Of a stretch of DNA of 64,000 nt, positions 1-8,314 are shown one piece after another. The notes under the pieces are model-generated. The model was not told where the DNA came from, made no database searches, and saw only the letters and a list, made by a program, of their open reading frames with translations. Numbering within the stretch: position 1 is the stretch's first letter; the number at the start of each line of letters is the position of its first letter. The translations under genes were made by a program, and so were the position numbers. The stretch is from Paenibacillus sp. MSJ-34 (lineage in GTDB: Bacteria; Bacillota; Bacilli; Paenibacillales; Paenibacillaceae), in the NCBI RefSeq assembly GCF_018918005.1, contig NZ_JAHLPR010000020.1, positions 1 through 64,000 of the forward strand, in the 5' to 3' direction.

Positions 1-121
1 TCGGGTTCTTTAGCATACGCATTTTTGAAAATTGCTTTCAAAAACACGTTTACATCGATAATTTTAACTCAAGCACCCCAAATTGAGCCTCAATCGCCCG
101 GTTTATTCCGAGATCCTATGT

Positions 122-1219
122 TTATTTCAAAGATATCCATTCGTCGCGGTGAATAATTTCCGCGCGGGGGAGCTCGATGCGTTTTTGAATTTCGTCGGTG
201 CTGAGGCCTGCGACGGCGCGAATCTGCGTCGAATCGTAATTGACGATTCCGCGCCCGATCACTTGGCCGTCCATGTTAAAGACCTCGATCACATCGCCCG
301 AACGGAAGTCTCCTTCGACATGCTTCACTCCGACGGGAAGCAAGCTTTTGCCCCGGGAGATGAGCGCCGCTTCCGCACCGCTGTCGACGAATACTTTGCC
401 GCGCGGGGTCGAGTGGAAGCCGAGCCACTGTTTCTTCATCGGCAGCGAGTGGCGCTGCGTATCGAAGTACGTGCCTTTGCCGTTTCCGTAGACGGCTAGC
501 TGCAAATCGCCGCGTTCCGCCACTTTTCCGACGAACGTCGGGACGCCGCCGCGCATCGCCACTTTGGCCGCTTCGACCTTCGAGCGCATGCCGCCTGTGC
601 CGACGGCGGAACCGGAACCTCCGGCGACGGCATAGATTTCGTCGGTAATTTCACCGATCCGTTCCAGCCGCTTCGCCGCCGGATCTTTCCGCGGATCGGC
701 CGTGTATAACCCGTCGGTATCGGTAATGATGATCAGTCCGTTCGCTTTGACCAGGTTCGCGACAAGGGCGGAGAGCATATCGTTATCCCCGAACTTCAGC
801 TCATCGACCGATACGGTGTCGTTTTCGTTAATAATGGGGACGATCTTTTGCCGCAGCAGTTCCTCGATCGTCATTTGCGCATTGCGGATCCGATTCCGGT
901 TGCTGAAGTCGGAACGGGTCAACAAGATTTGCGCCGCGCAGATCGAGTAAGCGCCAAGCGCTTCTTGGTACGCTTGCATGAGCAATGCTTGACCGACCGC
1001 GGCCGCCGCTTGCTTCTCATGCAGCAGCTTGGGGCGCGAGGGATACCCAATCTGCCGGAAACCGGCCGCCACGGCGCCGGAGGTGACAAGCAGCACCTGG
1101 GTGTCCGAAGCTGCAAGCTGGGCCAGCTCATGCGCAAAAAAAACGATTTTATCCCGGTTTAATCCGCCTTCGTCCGACGTGAGCGAACTGCTGCCGATTT
1201 TTACAACGATGCGATGCAT
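122..1219 (-). CDS. proB: Glutamate 5-kinase
   Basis: First enzyme of proline synthesis; it phosphorylates L-glutamate with ATP to glutamyl-5-phosphate in the cytoplasm. The 365-residue protein is full length for the family: an amino-acid kinase domain (about residues 1-255) with KIGSSSLT near the N-terminus, VTSGAVAAG and the substrate segment NENDTVS, then a PUA domain (about 275-355). The ATG follows AGGAAGTGA with 5-base spacing. No proA is visible in the 121 bases that remain downstream, so the usual partner is outside the window or elsewhere. A proline-type T-box leader lies about 750 bases upstream on the same strand and probably controls this gene, although repeats fill the gap. Confidence 0.95.
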   Translation of the reverse strand: MHRIVVKIGSSSLTSDEGGLNRDKIVFFAHELAQLAASDTQVLLVTSGAVAAGFRQIGYPSRPKLLHEKQAAAAVGQALLMQAYQEALGAYSICAAQILLTRSDFSNRNRIRNAQMTIEELLRQKIVPIINENDTVSVDELKFGDNDMLSALVANLVKANGLIIITDTDGLYTADPRKDPAAKRLERIGEITDEIYAVAGGSGSAVGTGGMRSKVEAAKVAMRGGVPTFVGKVAERGDLQLAVYGNGKGTYFDTQRHSLPMKKQWLGFHSTPRGKVFVDSGAEAALISRGKSLLPVGVKHVEGDFRSGDVIEVFNMDGQVIGRGIVNYDSTQIRAVAGLSTDEIQKRIELPRAEIIHRDEWISLK

Positions 1220-1261
1220 GAAATCACTTCCTAAAAGTTTTGAGAGCGTTACATCTTTGAC

Positions 1262-1612
1262 CAGGCTTCGATCAAAACTCGCTTCGAAAGCACTAGCGTT
1301 GCATTAAATCTTCTAGCTGGGATGCGGTACCATGGAAATATAACGGATTTCCGAGGTCTTATTTTTTGAATTCCAGTCGAATATTTGGAATTAACGGATT
1401 TTCGAACCGTTAACATGTCGCGATCGGCTGAGGATCCTTGGTTTTGTGAAGTTTCGACAAAAATAGAGCCCTCAAAATCCGCTAACACCGCCAAAATTGC
1501 GTTATTGGATCAAATAAGGCCTCCAAAATCCGTTAACCTTGTTCATCCCTATCGCAATCATCGGTTTGAAACGCAGTAAAACATTCGGTGCAACGCTAGT
1601 GCTTCGAAAGCC
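1262..1612. repeat. Intergenic repeat block (families A and E)
   Basis: Non-coding block between proB and the T-box. It carries CTAGCGTTGCA at 1293-1303 and its inverted copy TGCAACGCTAG at 1589-1599, so the block is bounded by inverted ends. Inside are four copies, in both orientations, of a TAACGGATTTT-type motif (about 1338, 1391, 1475 and 1525), two of them adjoining an ATAAGRCCT-type segment. The right end (about 1531-1610, read on the minus strand) matches 24683-24765 closely, including GTTTTACTGCG. At 1273-1291 lies CAAAACTCGCTTCGAAAGC, shared with 18298-18316 and, inverted, with about 20694-20712. No ORF here has a ribosome binding site or a recognisable product. Confidence 0.8.
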
Positions 1613-1614
1613 TA

Positions 1615-1870
1615 TGTAACTGCAAAAATCCATTTACAAAAGCCGATTTCAGCAAATTTCACCCGAGCAACTGCAAAAATCCAGCTATTTTTGCCCAATG
1701 GACCCTAAAATCGGTGAAACGAACTTCATTAGATGGATGATTGCAGCTACTGCGCTCAAAAAGCGGTTTTGATCGAGAAATTAGATAATTGCAGTTACTA
1801 TGCTCAGTAGCGCCTGTTTCATCGAGCAAGGAAGGGACCTCAGCAGCTACTGTGCGCCAAAAACGGTTCA
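1615..1870. repeat. Degenerate tandem repeats (family C)
   Basis: A run of direct repeats about 50-55 bases apart. TTGCAGCTACTGCGCTCA starts at 1741, TTGCAGTTACTATGCTCA at about 1789 and GCAGCTACTGTGCGCC at 1843; the flanking ATCGAG is also repeated. A second pair, AACTGCAAAAATCCA, occurs at 1618 and 1669. The segment lies between the T-box terminator and the family A block. Nothing suggests that it codes for protein. Confidence 0.65.
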
Positions 1871-1967
1871 AAGGGCGCAAACGAGCGGAAGCATCGCGGC
1901 AGCCATGACGCGCACTACCCGAAAACGGCAGCCGCCGAGATCTAGTGCCCCTACGTATGCTTCCTTC

Positions 1968-2215
1968 GTCGTAAACAAAAAGACCTTCATCCCTTGAAAA
2001 GGACGAAAGTCTGGCTTCCGCGGTACCACCTTTTTTGGCGATTTGCATCGCCCTGCTCGCATGCCTTGTAACAGTAGGCACTGTCCGGCATTTCGGCCGG
2101 CCGTTCGGGGGTAGGTTCAAAAAGCGTCCGACGGCAAGTTCTTGCAGCCTTTGGAACTTGCTCTCTGAAGCGTCACTTTCTTTTTTACTGGTCCCGTCAT
2201 AACGTTTCTTTTCTT
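1968..2215 (-). promoter_or_regulatory. T-box riboswitch leader, proline specifier (CCU)
   Basis: Read on the minus strand, the leader shows the T-box landmarks in order: AGTA near the start, AGAGAG and GGCTGCAAG of the distal stem I, a specifier loop GAACCTAC with candidate codon CCT at 2113-2115 (proline), and the antiterminator bulge GGTGGTACCGCGG at 2018-2030. A hairpin built from AGACTTTCGTCC and GGGATGAAGGTCT followed by TTTTTGTTT (about 1970-2012) is the terminator. Uncharged tRNA-Pro would favour read-through. In Bacillus, proBA and proI leaders are of this type. The next same-strand gene is proB, about 750 bases away. The specifier assignment is by eye. Confidence 0.9.
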
Positions 2216-2218
2216 ATA

Positions 2219-2247
2219 AGAATACATGAGATTCCAACGGTTGTAAA
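2219..2247 (-). promoter_or_regulatory. Promoter of the T-box leader
   Basis: On the minus strand, TTTACA (2242-2247) and TATTCT (2219-2224) are separated by 17 bases, a sigma-A type promoter placed just upstream of the T-box stem I. A perfect 17-base palindrome GCCGGCACCGTGCCGGC sits just before it (about 2252-2268) and may end the mtnE transcript, although its U-tract is poor. Confidence 0.6.
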
Positions 2248-2361
2248 GGGAAGCCGGCACGGTGCCGGCCATACGCTTGCTGTTCCCATAGGGCGCTGTC
2301 GGACAGCAATGCCCAAAGGAACGGATTGCCGCAGTTCTCCGGCGATCCGCCGATCCCGTTA

Positions 2362-3582
2362 CTAGCCGAACAAGTTCAATCTGCCGATTCGCTCGGCGGC
2401 TTCTTCCAGCCGTTCCTCGTTCGTCAGCAAGCCTACGCGCACATAGCCTTCGCCGTGAGCGCCGAACCCGACGCCCGGCGCGACGACGACATTCGCCTGC
2501 GCAAGCAGCATATCGGCGAACTCCACAGAGCCAAACGGCTTCGGAACCGGCAGCCAGCAGAAAAACGATCCGCTCGAAGGCGAAGCTTGCCATCCGATTC
2601 GATGCAATGCGCGATAAAAGACGTTTCGGCGCCGTTCGTACCTATCGACCAGATCGGTTACGCATTGCTGCGAAGCGGTCAGCGCGGTCGCCGCCGCCGC
2701 TTGGATGCCGCCGAACAGGCTGACGTAGTAATGGTCCTGCATCAGGTTGATCAATCGAATCACCTCGCGATTTCCGAGCGCAAATCCGACCCGCCATCCG
2801 GCCATGTTATACGTCTTGGAGAGCGTATAAAATTCCACTCCGACGCTTTTGGCGCCCGGCTGTTCCAGGAAGCTGACGGGGCGGTTTCCGTCAAAACCGA
2901 TCGCGCCGTAGGCGAAGTCGCTCGCCACCACAATGCCGTGCCGTTCGGCGAACCGGATCGCCTCTTCATAGAAAGCGGCGCTTGCCGTCGCTCCTGTCGG
3001 ATTGTTCGGATAGTTGAGAAACATCAACTTCGCTTTGCGCAGCGTTTCCGCATCGATCGCGCCGAAATCGGGCAAATAGCCGCCGGCTTCCGTCAACGGC
3101 ATGAACGCCATCTCGGCTCCCGCCAGGGCGACGCCGGACCAATAATCGGGATAACCGGGATCGGGAACGAGGCATACATCGCCGGGGTTCAGCAATATTT
3201 GGCTAATTTCCACCAATCCCGTCTTTCCGCCGAATAGTACGGCCACTTCCGTTTCCGGATCGAGCTCGACGCCGTAATCTTGGGCGTATCGCTCGGCGAC
3301 GGCTTCCTTTAAGAAAGAAAATCCGCTGAAAGGCGGATATTTATGGTAAAGCGGATTGGCCGCAGCCTCTTGCAAAGCGGTTACGATGTGTGGCGGAGTA
3401 GGCCTGTCGGGATTTCCCTGCCCAAGGTTAATGACATCATGGCCTTCCGCGATACGCGCGCTCGCCTTTTGCGCTAATCCGGCGAAAAATTGTTTGGGCA
3501 GCCTTTGCATTCGCACTGCGGCTTCAATCGGCATGACGCTGCCTGGCGGTTCTTGTGCGGTCGTTTTTTTCGGCATGTACAT
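2362..3582 (-). CDS. mtnE: Methionine-salvage aminotransferase MtnE
   Basis: PLP-dependent class I aminotransferase of 406 residues, very like Bacillus MtnE, which transaminates 4-methylthio-2-oxobutanoate to methionine, mainly with glutamine as donor. Visible features: LPKQFFAGLAQKA and INLGQGNPDRPTPPHI near the N-terminus, LNYPNNPTGA, the PLP lysine in TLSKTYNMAGWRVGFA, and the C-terminal GEGYVRVGLLT. A gene for the matching omega-amidase, mtnU, lies 700 bases away and diverges. The other mtn genes are not in the window. A general LL-diaminopimelate-type aminotransferase is the alternative, but the partner gene favours MtnE. The start has only a modest GGAGTG upstream. Confidence 0.85.
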   Translation of the reverse strand: MYMPKKTTAQEPPGSVMPIEAAVRMQRLPKQFFAGLAQKASARIAEGHDVINLGQGNPDRPTPPHIVTALQEAAANPLYHKYPPFSGFSFLKEAVAERYAQDYGVELDPETEVAVLFGGKTGLVEISQILLNPGDVCLVPDPGYPDYWSGVALAGAEMAFMPLTEAGGYLPDFGAIDAETLRKAKLMFLNYPNNPTGATASAAFYEEAIRFAERHGIVVASDFAYGAIGFDGNRPVSFLEQPGAKSVGVEFYTLSKTYNMAGWRVGFALGNREVIRLINLMQDHYYVSLFGGIQAAAATALTASQQCVTDLVDRYERRRNVFYRALHRIGWQASPSSGSFFCWLPVPKPFGSVEFADMLLAQANVVVAPGVGFGAHGEGYVRVGLLTNEERLEEAAERIGRLNLFG

Positions 3583-3684
3583 TCTCAGTTCACTCCATCC
3601 ACATCCGGTTCATACGAAAACCGTTCATTCCGATAATTATACTTAATTTAGCATGTTTTCACCGGAGTGTATAGAGGAATTCCG

Positions 3685-4149
3685 CTATTTCGCCTGATGA
3701 ATCAACTCGAGAAACGGTTTGATGTCCGCTTTAAAGACTAGCAAATACGGCTTGCGTTCTTTTTTGGAAAATACTAATAGCAGCGGCTTTTTATGCGGAC
3801 AGTGGATCAAAAAGACGTCATTCACCTGCACTTTCACGCCTTCGATATCGACATCCGCCGTGCGTTCCAGCGGCACTTTGTAAATGTAGCCGCATTTTTC
3901 GTCAAGGTCCAATTGAACGGCCAAGCCGGTCGCCGATTGCAGCCAGGACAGGGCTTCCCGCTGATATTCGGCGTTGTTCGGAACGATTTTCGTTACCTTT
4001 TCCGCACCCATATCGTAGACTTGGACGGGATCCGCCTTCGCAGATTGATTTGGCTCGGCGAAGATGTGCGCGGGCGCGGAGACGATCAGCATGGCGACGA
4101 TGACGGCGATCGACAACAATTTGCAACGACCAATACTTAATTTGCTCAT
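3685..4149 (-). CDS. Small secreted protein of unknown function
   Basis: A 154-residue protein I do not recognise. It has a clear signal peptide: basic start, hydrophobic LLSIAVIVAMLIVSAPAHIF, and cleavage probably after HIFA or shortly beyond. The mature part is about 125 residues, mixed alpha/beta in look, with a lone Cys in EKCGYIY and another in LIHCPHKKP, which could pair outside the cell. A good AAAGGAG precedes the ATG. It lies between mtnE and mtnU and diverges from mtnU, so both may share the control region at 4150-4288. No evidence ties it to methionine salvage. Confidence 0.75.
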   Translation of the reverse strand: MSKLSIGRCKLLSIAVIVAMLIVSAPAHIFAEPNQSAKADPVQVYDMGAEKVTKIVPNNAEYQREALSWLQSATGLAVQLDLDEKCGYIYKVPLERTADVDIEGVKVQVNDVFLIHCPHKKPLLLVFSKKERKPYLLVFKADIKPFLELIHQAK

Positions 4150-4217
4150 GATAAAACTCCTTTAATGAGGGATCGAATTTGCGTATCCTGCGGATATCAC
4201 GTTATAATGTGCCCATC

Positions 4218-4245
4218 TTGACATGGAACCATGACACGATATGAT
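4218..4245 (+). promoter_or_regulatory. Promoter of mtnU
   Basis: TTGACA (4218-4223) and TATGAT (4240-4245) are 16 bases apart, a near-consensus sigma-A promoter 44 bases before the mtnU start. A second TATAAT at 4203-4208 lacks a convincing -35 box. Confidence 0.65.
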
Positions 4246-4288
4246 AAAAAAAGATTCGAAGGAAACCACCCCAAAGGAGGATGCCGCT

Positions 4289-5083
4289 ATGACGGAGCAA
4301 GTGCGGATATCGCTGCTGCAAATGGATATCAGGATCGGAGAACCGGACACGAATTTCGCAAACGCGGAACGAATGATTGCGGAGGCCGCTTCTACCGCCG
4401 ATAAACCGGATATTATCGTCATGCCTGAAATGTGGAATACCGGTTATGCGCTTGACCGCATTCATCAAATCGCGGATCGTAACGGAGAAAGAACGAAGCA
4501 AGTGATGTCGGCATTGAGCAAAGCCCATCAGGTGCATATCGTTGCCGGGTCGATCGCCGAGAAGCGGGGAGACGATATTCTTAATACGATGTACGTGTTC
4601 GACCGCGACGGAACGATGACGGCGCAATATTCGAAAATTCATCTGTTCCGGCTCATGGAAGAAGAGAAATATTTGACAGCGGGCGATCGGGCGGGCAAGT
4701 TTGAAATCGAAGGGATACCGGCAGGGATGATGATATGCTACGATATCCGCTTTCCAGAACTGTCGCGCAAACTGGCGCTTTCGGGCGCGAAAATGCTGTT
4801 CGTGCCGGCCGAATGGCCGAATCCTCGCCAGCATCATTGGAGAACGCTCCTCACGGCCAGAGCGATCGAAAATCAAATGTACGTCATATCGTGCAATCGC
4901 GTCGGCGTCAGCGGGACGACGGAATTTTTCGGCCATTCGATGATTGTCGACCCTTGGGGCGAAACGGTTGCCGAAGGCGGCACGATCGAAACGATCGTTA
5001 CGGCAAACATCGATTTGGCGCTTGCGGACAAAGTTCGCAGCACGATACCTGTCTTTGCGGACCGAAGACCGAACTTATATTAA
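4289..5083 (+). CDS. mtnU: Omega-amidase MtnU (carbon-nitrogen hydrolase)
   Basis: Nitrilase-superfamily amidase of 264 residues, like Bacillus MtnU (YkrU). It probably hydrolyses 2-oxoglutaramate, the by-product of glutamine-dependent transamination by MtnE, to 2-oxoglutarate and ammonia. The Glu-Lys-Cys triad is visible: Glu in VMPEMWNTGY, Lys in YSKIHLF, Cys in MMICYDIRFPE. The start at 4289 is set by AAAGGAGG at 4273-4280; the longer frame from 4241 has no such site. A promoter lies at 4218-4245. The neighbouring mtnE supports the role. Only a few bases separate its stop from the ribosome binding site of the next gene, so nagZ may be cotranscribed. Confidence 0.85.
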   Translation: MTEQVRISLLQMDIRIGEPDTNFANAERMIAEAASTADKPDIIVMPEMWNTGYALDRIHQIADRNGERTKQVMSALSKAHQVHIVAGSIAEKRGDDILNTMYVFDRDGTMTAQYSKIHLFRLMEEEKYLTAGDRAGKFEIEGIPAGMMICYDIRFPELSRKLALSGAKMLFVPAEWPNPRQHHWRTLLTARAIENQMYVISCNRVGVSGTTEFFGHSMIVDPWGETVAEGGTIETIVTANIDLALADKVRSTIPVFADRRPNLY

Positions 5084-5103
5084 AAAATACGGAAGTGATG
5101 ATG

Positions 5104-6984
5104 ATGAATAAAAAGGCGGTCGGTTGGAGCGTTACAGCCGTCATTGTATGTCTTGTCATCGGATTTGTATGGTGGAATTACGCGCGTCCGGATCGTATTC
5201 CGCCCGCAGCCGGCACGAATCAATCGCAGCAACCGGCAGATTCGAACGACAATGGCAATACCGAAACCGGCGAAGAGCCGGAAGACGAGCTTCCGCCTGC
5301 CGATCAGACGAGCGAAGCGGTGCGAAGCTTGATGGACGGACTCACTTTAGAGCAGAAAATCGAACAAATGTTGATCGTCGATTTGAACTCGCTCGGCGCG
5401 GCGAACGGGGAAGAGGCGGCCAAGCTATTGAAAGGCCGGCATTACGGCGGGGTCATTTTATTCCGGAAGGACGTACCTTCGCTGGAACATACCGTACAGC
5501 TTCTGCATGATTTGAAGGAGGCGGCGGCGCTGCCGATTTGGACGGCAATCGATCAAGAGGGCGGAACCGTCGTTCGTTTTCCTTGGGGAACGAAGTTTAC
5601 GGGAAACATGGCCATAGGAGCCGCCGGCGACGAGCGGTACGCGCGCGAAACCGGCCGCTACATCGGCAAACAGTTGAAGGCGTTAGGCTTCAATCTGAAT
5701 TTCGCGCCTTCGCTTGACGTGAACAACAATCCCGACAATCCGGTTATCGGCTTGCGCTCGTTCGGTTCGGACCCGCATGACGTGGCCCGGCTTGGGACGG
5801 CGATGATCGCCGGATTTCACGAGGCGGGAATTGCCGCAACGGCAAAGCATTTCCCCGGACATGGCGATACGGATGTGGATTCGCATCTCGGCTTGCCCAC
5901 CGTTCCTTACGATATGACGCGCCTGGAAGAGGTTGAACTCGTGCCTTTTAAACAGGCCGCCGCCGATGGCGTCGATATGATTATGACCGCGCATATTACG
6001 TTTCCTCATATCGAAACCGCCACCGCCGTCTCCAAAAAGGACGGTTCGGAAATTACGCTTCCGGCGACGCTGTCCCCCCGCTTCTTGACGGACATCGCGC
6101 GGAAAGAAATGGGCTATGAAGGCATCCTCGTGACGGACGCCCTGAATATGCAGGCGATCGTCTCGCAATTCGGGGAAGAGGAGGCGGATGTGACGGCCGT
6201 ACAATCGGGAGTCGATATGCTGCTTATGCCGCCGCATCCGCGCCAAACGGTCGACAATATCGCCGCGGCCGTGAAGGACGGTCGTATCCCGGAAGAACGA
6301 ATCGATGAAAGCGTCGAACGGATCCTGACGTTGAAAGAGAAGCGCGGATTGTTGGAAGAGCCGCTTGTCTCGGTGAAAGAACAGTTGGCGGACGCGAAAG
6401 CGGCTTTCGCCGACAAGGAAGCTGCCGCAATGGAACGGGAAATTGCCGAAAAGGCGGTAACGATGCTGAAAAACGAAGACGGCTTGCTGCCTTTCGAAAC
6501 GGCGCGAGGGACGAAGCTCGTTCTTATCGCACCCGGCAACGCCTATGATGCGATCCGCAAATCGATCGAACGGACGACGGCCGGACGGGCGTTCCAACTC
6601 AGCGGTTGGAAGATGTCCGAATCGTTGACGAAAGAGCAGCGAAATTCGCTCTCTGCGGCCGACCATATTTTGATCGTCACGAACAATTTGCATACGGACG
6701 GGACGCAGCGGGATGCGGTCGCGGCTACGCTGAACACCATCGCCGATCTGGGCAAGAAGGCGGCCGTCCTGGCGGTCGGTTCGCCGTACGATATTCGTTA
6801 TATTCCTGAAGCATCGGCCTACTTGGCCGTATACGGCGTACCGTCCAGCGCGAATACCGACGCGGGAGTGCGCGCCGTATTCGGAGAAATCGAGCCGACG
6901 GGCAAGCTGCCTGTGGACATTCCGGACTTAAAGAGCCGAACGATGATGTACGCGCGCGGCAGCGGGCAAAACGATAGCCCCTAA
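5104..6984 (+). CDS. nagZ: Membrane-anchored beta-N-acetylhexosaminidase (GH3, NagZ-type)
   Basis: Glycoside hydrolase family 3 enzyme that releases N-acetylglucosamine from muropeptides during peptidoglycan turnover. About 627 residues: an N-terminal membrane helix (about residues 6-26), an acidic Pro-rich linker (about 30-72), the catalytic barrel with the NagZ loop KHFPGHGDTDVDSHLG (about 246) carrying the catalytic Asp/His pair, and TDALNM (about 343). A C-terminal alpha/beta domain follows, so it is of the long two-domain type seen in Bacillus rather than the short Gram-negative form. Three ATGs lie in tandem at 5098, 5101 and 5104; spacing from GGAAG favours 5104. The helix suggests action outside the membrane. 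Confidence 0.85.
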   Translation: MNKKAVGWSVTAVIVCLVIGFVWWNYARPDRIPPAAGTNQSQQPADSNDNGNTETGEEPEDELPPADQTSEAVRSLMDGLTLEQKIEQMLIVDLNSLGAANGEEAAKLLKGRHYGGVILFRKDVPSLEHTVQLLHDLKEAAALPIWTAIDQEGGTVVRFPWGTKFTGNMAIGAAGDERYARETGRYIGKQLKALGFNLNFAPSLDVNNNPDNPVIGLRSFGSDPHDVARLGTAMIAGFHEAGIAATAKHFPGHGDTDVDSHLGLPTVPYDMTRLEEVELVPFKQAAADGVDMIMTAHITFPHIETATAVSKKDGSEITLPATLSPRFLTDIARKEMGYEGILVTDALNMQAIVSQFGEEEADVTAVQSGVDMLLMPPHPRQTVDNIAAAVKDGRIPEERIDESVERILTLKEKRGLLEEPLVSVKEQLADAKAAFADKEAAAMEREIAEKAVTMLKNEDGLLPFETARGTKLVLIAPGNAYDAIRKSIERTTAGRAFQLSGWKMSESLTKEQRNSLSAADHILIVTNNLHTDGTQRDAVAATLNTIADLGKKAAVLAVGSPYDIRYIPEASAYLAVYGVPSSANTDAGVRAVFGEIEPTGKLPVDIPDLKSRTMMYARGSGQNDSP

Positions 6985-6994
6985 CAAACCAAAG

Positions 6995-7030
6995 AAGACC
7001 TCGCTTCGATCTTGGACGCGGGGTCTCTTT
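6995..7030 (+). terminator. Intrinsic terminator after nagZ
   Basis: GACCTCGC (6997-7004) pairs with GCGGGGTC (7018-7025, one G-U pair), followed by TCTTT. It lies 10 bases after the nagZ stop. Confidence 0.6.
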
Positions 7031-7139
7031 AGTGAGCGGAAAATCATGAGCTACTTTGTTATCATTCATTAGCAAGCGGAAGTACCGGTATTTCCCGGAG
7101 CTAATGATCGGAATGACGTAATTTTTGCAACTAAACGCG

Positions 7140-7730
7140 TCGTCACTAGCATTGCATCAATTTTCAAACAGGCTAGGATGACGCAGCAAAGTAGTCATCT
7201 TTGCCACTGGCGTTGCATTAACTTCTACCGCCCTGCTCCCCAAGTTCGCGGACACAGGAGACGCTAATTGTGACAAATGACCCGATTTCGGCCAATTTGC
7301 GGACAGACGATCCTTTATTCGCGGTAAAAGCGTAAAAATAAGCCCTGCGACGAACGGATAACGGAGCCAATGTCCGCTGAAACAGCGAATAAGCGGTTTT
7401 GACGCATAATAACGGTCGTACGGTCCGGATAGCAATTTCTCAATGCAACGCCATTGCATCTTTGCAAAACATCCGCCCCAGCGGGAAGGAATAGTCAGTC
7501 AATGAAGGATCTTTCATTCAAAAGCCTGCAACTTTTTCGATGGGTAAACACGTGCATTTTTGAAGGAATTGGTATTCGCCACGTGAGTTGCCGGGCAATC
7601 TCGCAGGAGAACTTGCATGAAGTCGAATCTGCAGTTTTCTTCGATGCAACGCCAGCGGGGCGCCACTCGATTTGTATGATTTTTCGTCTACCAGCCATAC
7701 AAAAAACATGCGGAACATACTCCTAATAAA
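7140..7730. repeat. Intergenic repeats between nagZ and the cytochrome gene
   Basis: A stretch of about 740 bases (7031-7773) with no supportable gene. It carries variants of the family A end motif: CTAGCATTGCATCA (7147), CTGGCGTTGCATTAA (about 7209), an inverted GCAACGCCATTGC (about 7444) and GATGCAACGCCAGCGG (about 7642). An imperfect inverted repeat, GCGGACAGACGATCC near 7300 against its counterpart ending TGTCCGC near 7378, surrounds a short A-rich loop. The short frames at 7454-7726 and 7495-7698 lack ribosome binding sites and run through these repeats. Confidence 0.6.
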
Positions 7731-7773
7731 AACGGGGCATTTCGCATGTTTTCACGTTCCCATGATATGAATG

Positions 7774-8136
7774 TTATTTTTTCGCTGCCAACCAGTCGGC
7801 GACTGCGGAAATTTCGTCGGCGGACAGTTTGTCCTGGAACGGAGGCATGCCTCCTTGTCCGTTGGCGATAATATCGTGGATTTGGTTTCGGTCGTATTTG
7901 CCGCCGACCGCCTGCAAACTCGGTCCGACGCCGCCTTCCAAATTGCCGCCGTGGCAGCTGATGCAATTTTGTTTTACAATGGCGTCCGCGTCGACCGTGG
8001 CGCTTGGCGTTCCCGTTTCTCCCCCCGGAGCGGGCGTTTGCGTTTCCGGCGGCTTCGATTTCGCACCGCAGGCCGTTACCGTTATTAGCAGCGCCGCAAT
8101 TGCCGCGATGACCCACACCAACTTGTATTTGCGCAT
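7774..8136 (-). CDS. Lipoprotein cytochrome c
   Basis: A 120-residue membrane-anchored c-type cytochrome that carries electrons on the outer face of the membrane. Signal peptide with lipobox VTACG (Cys about residue 23), a Pro/Thr-rich linker, then one haem site CISCHGG (about 58-64). GGMPPF supplies the likely axial methionine. It resembles Bacillus cytochrome c-551 (CccB-like). GAGGAGGG precedes the ATG. It diverges from the Tat-signal subunit and GMC flavoprotein genes across a 178-base gap, which suggests that it accepts electrons from that dehydrogenase. Confidence 0.9.
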   Translation of the reverse strand: MRKYKLVWVIAAIAALLITVTACGAKSKPPETQTPAPGGETGTPSATVDADAIVKQNCISCHGGNLEGGVGPSLQAVGGKYDRNQIHDIIANGQGGMPPFQDKLSADEISAVADWLAAKK

Positions 8137-8314
8137 ATGGAACCCTCCTCGAAGTCTATAAAATCACCATTAGCTTTACCAATTTGCGATCTTTCATTCG
8201 CATGCGGCAACTCTCTTTCCCTGAAACGGACGTCACGCCCTATTTTGCATAATCGATACTCGAATTGAAAATACTGACTCCATCGAATTAATTATTCTGG
8301 AGGTCAGATCTACT

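Noticed and set aside
83-499. 138-residue frame at the left edge
   Set aside because: It lies opposite the 3' part of proB. Positions 1-121 beyond the proB stop show no supportable gene.
1659-2120. 153-residue minus-strand frame across the T-box and repeats
   Set aside because: It runs through the T-box antiterminator and the family C repeats and has no recognisable product.
2326-3237. 303-residue frame opposite mtnE
   Set aside because: It is the complement of a well-supported aminotransferase gene, with no start signal and biased Arg/Gln-rich composition.
3583-3684. SAM riboswitch before mtnE
   Set aside because: The upstream gap is about 100 bases and shows no S-box stems or terminator.
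5683-6693. 336-residue frame opposite nagZ
   Set aside because: Shadow of the GH3 gene; no start signal or domain.
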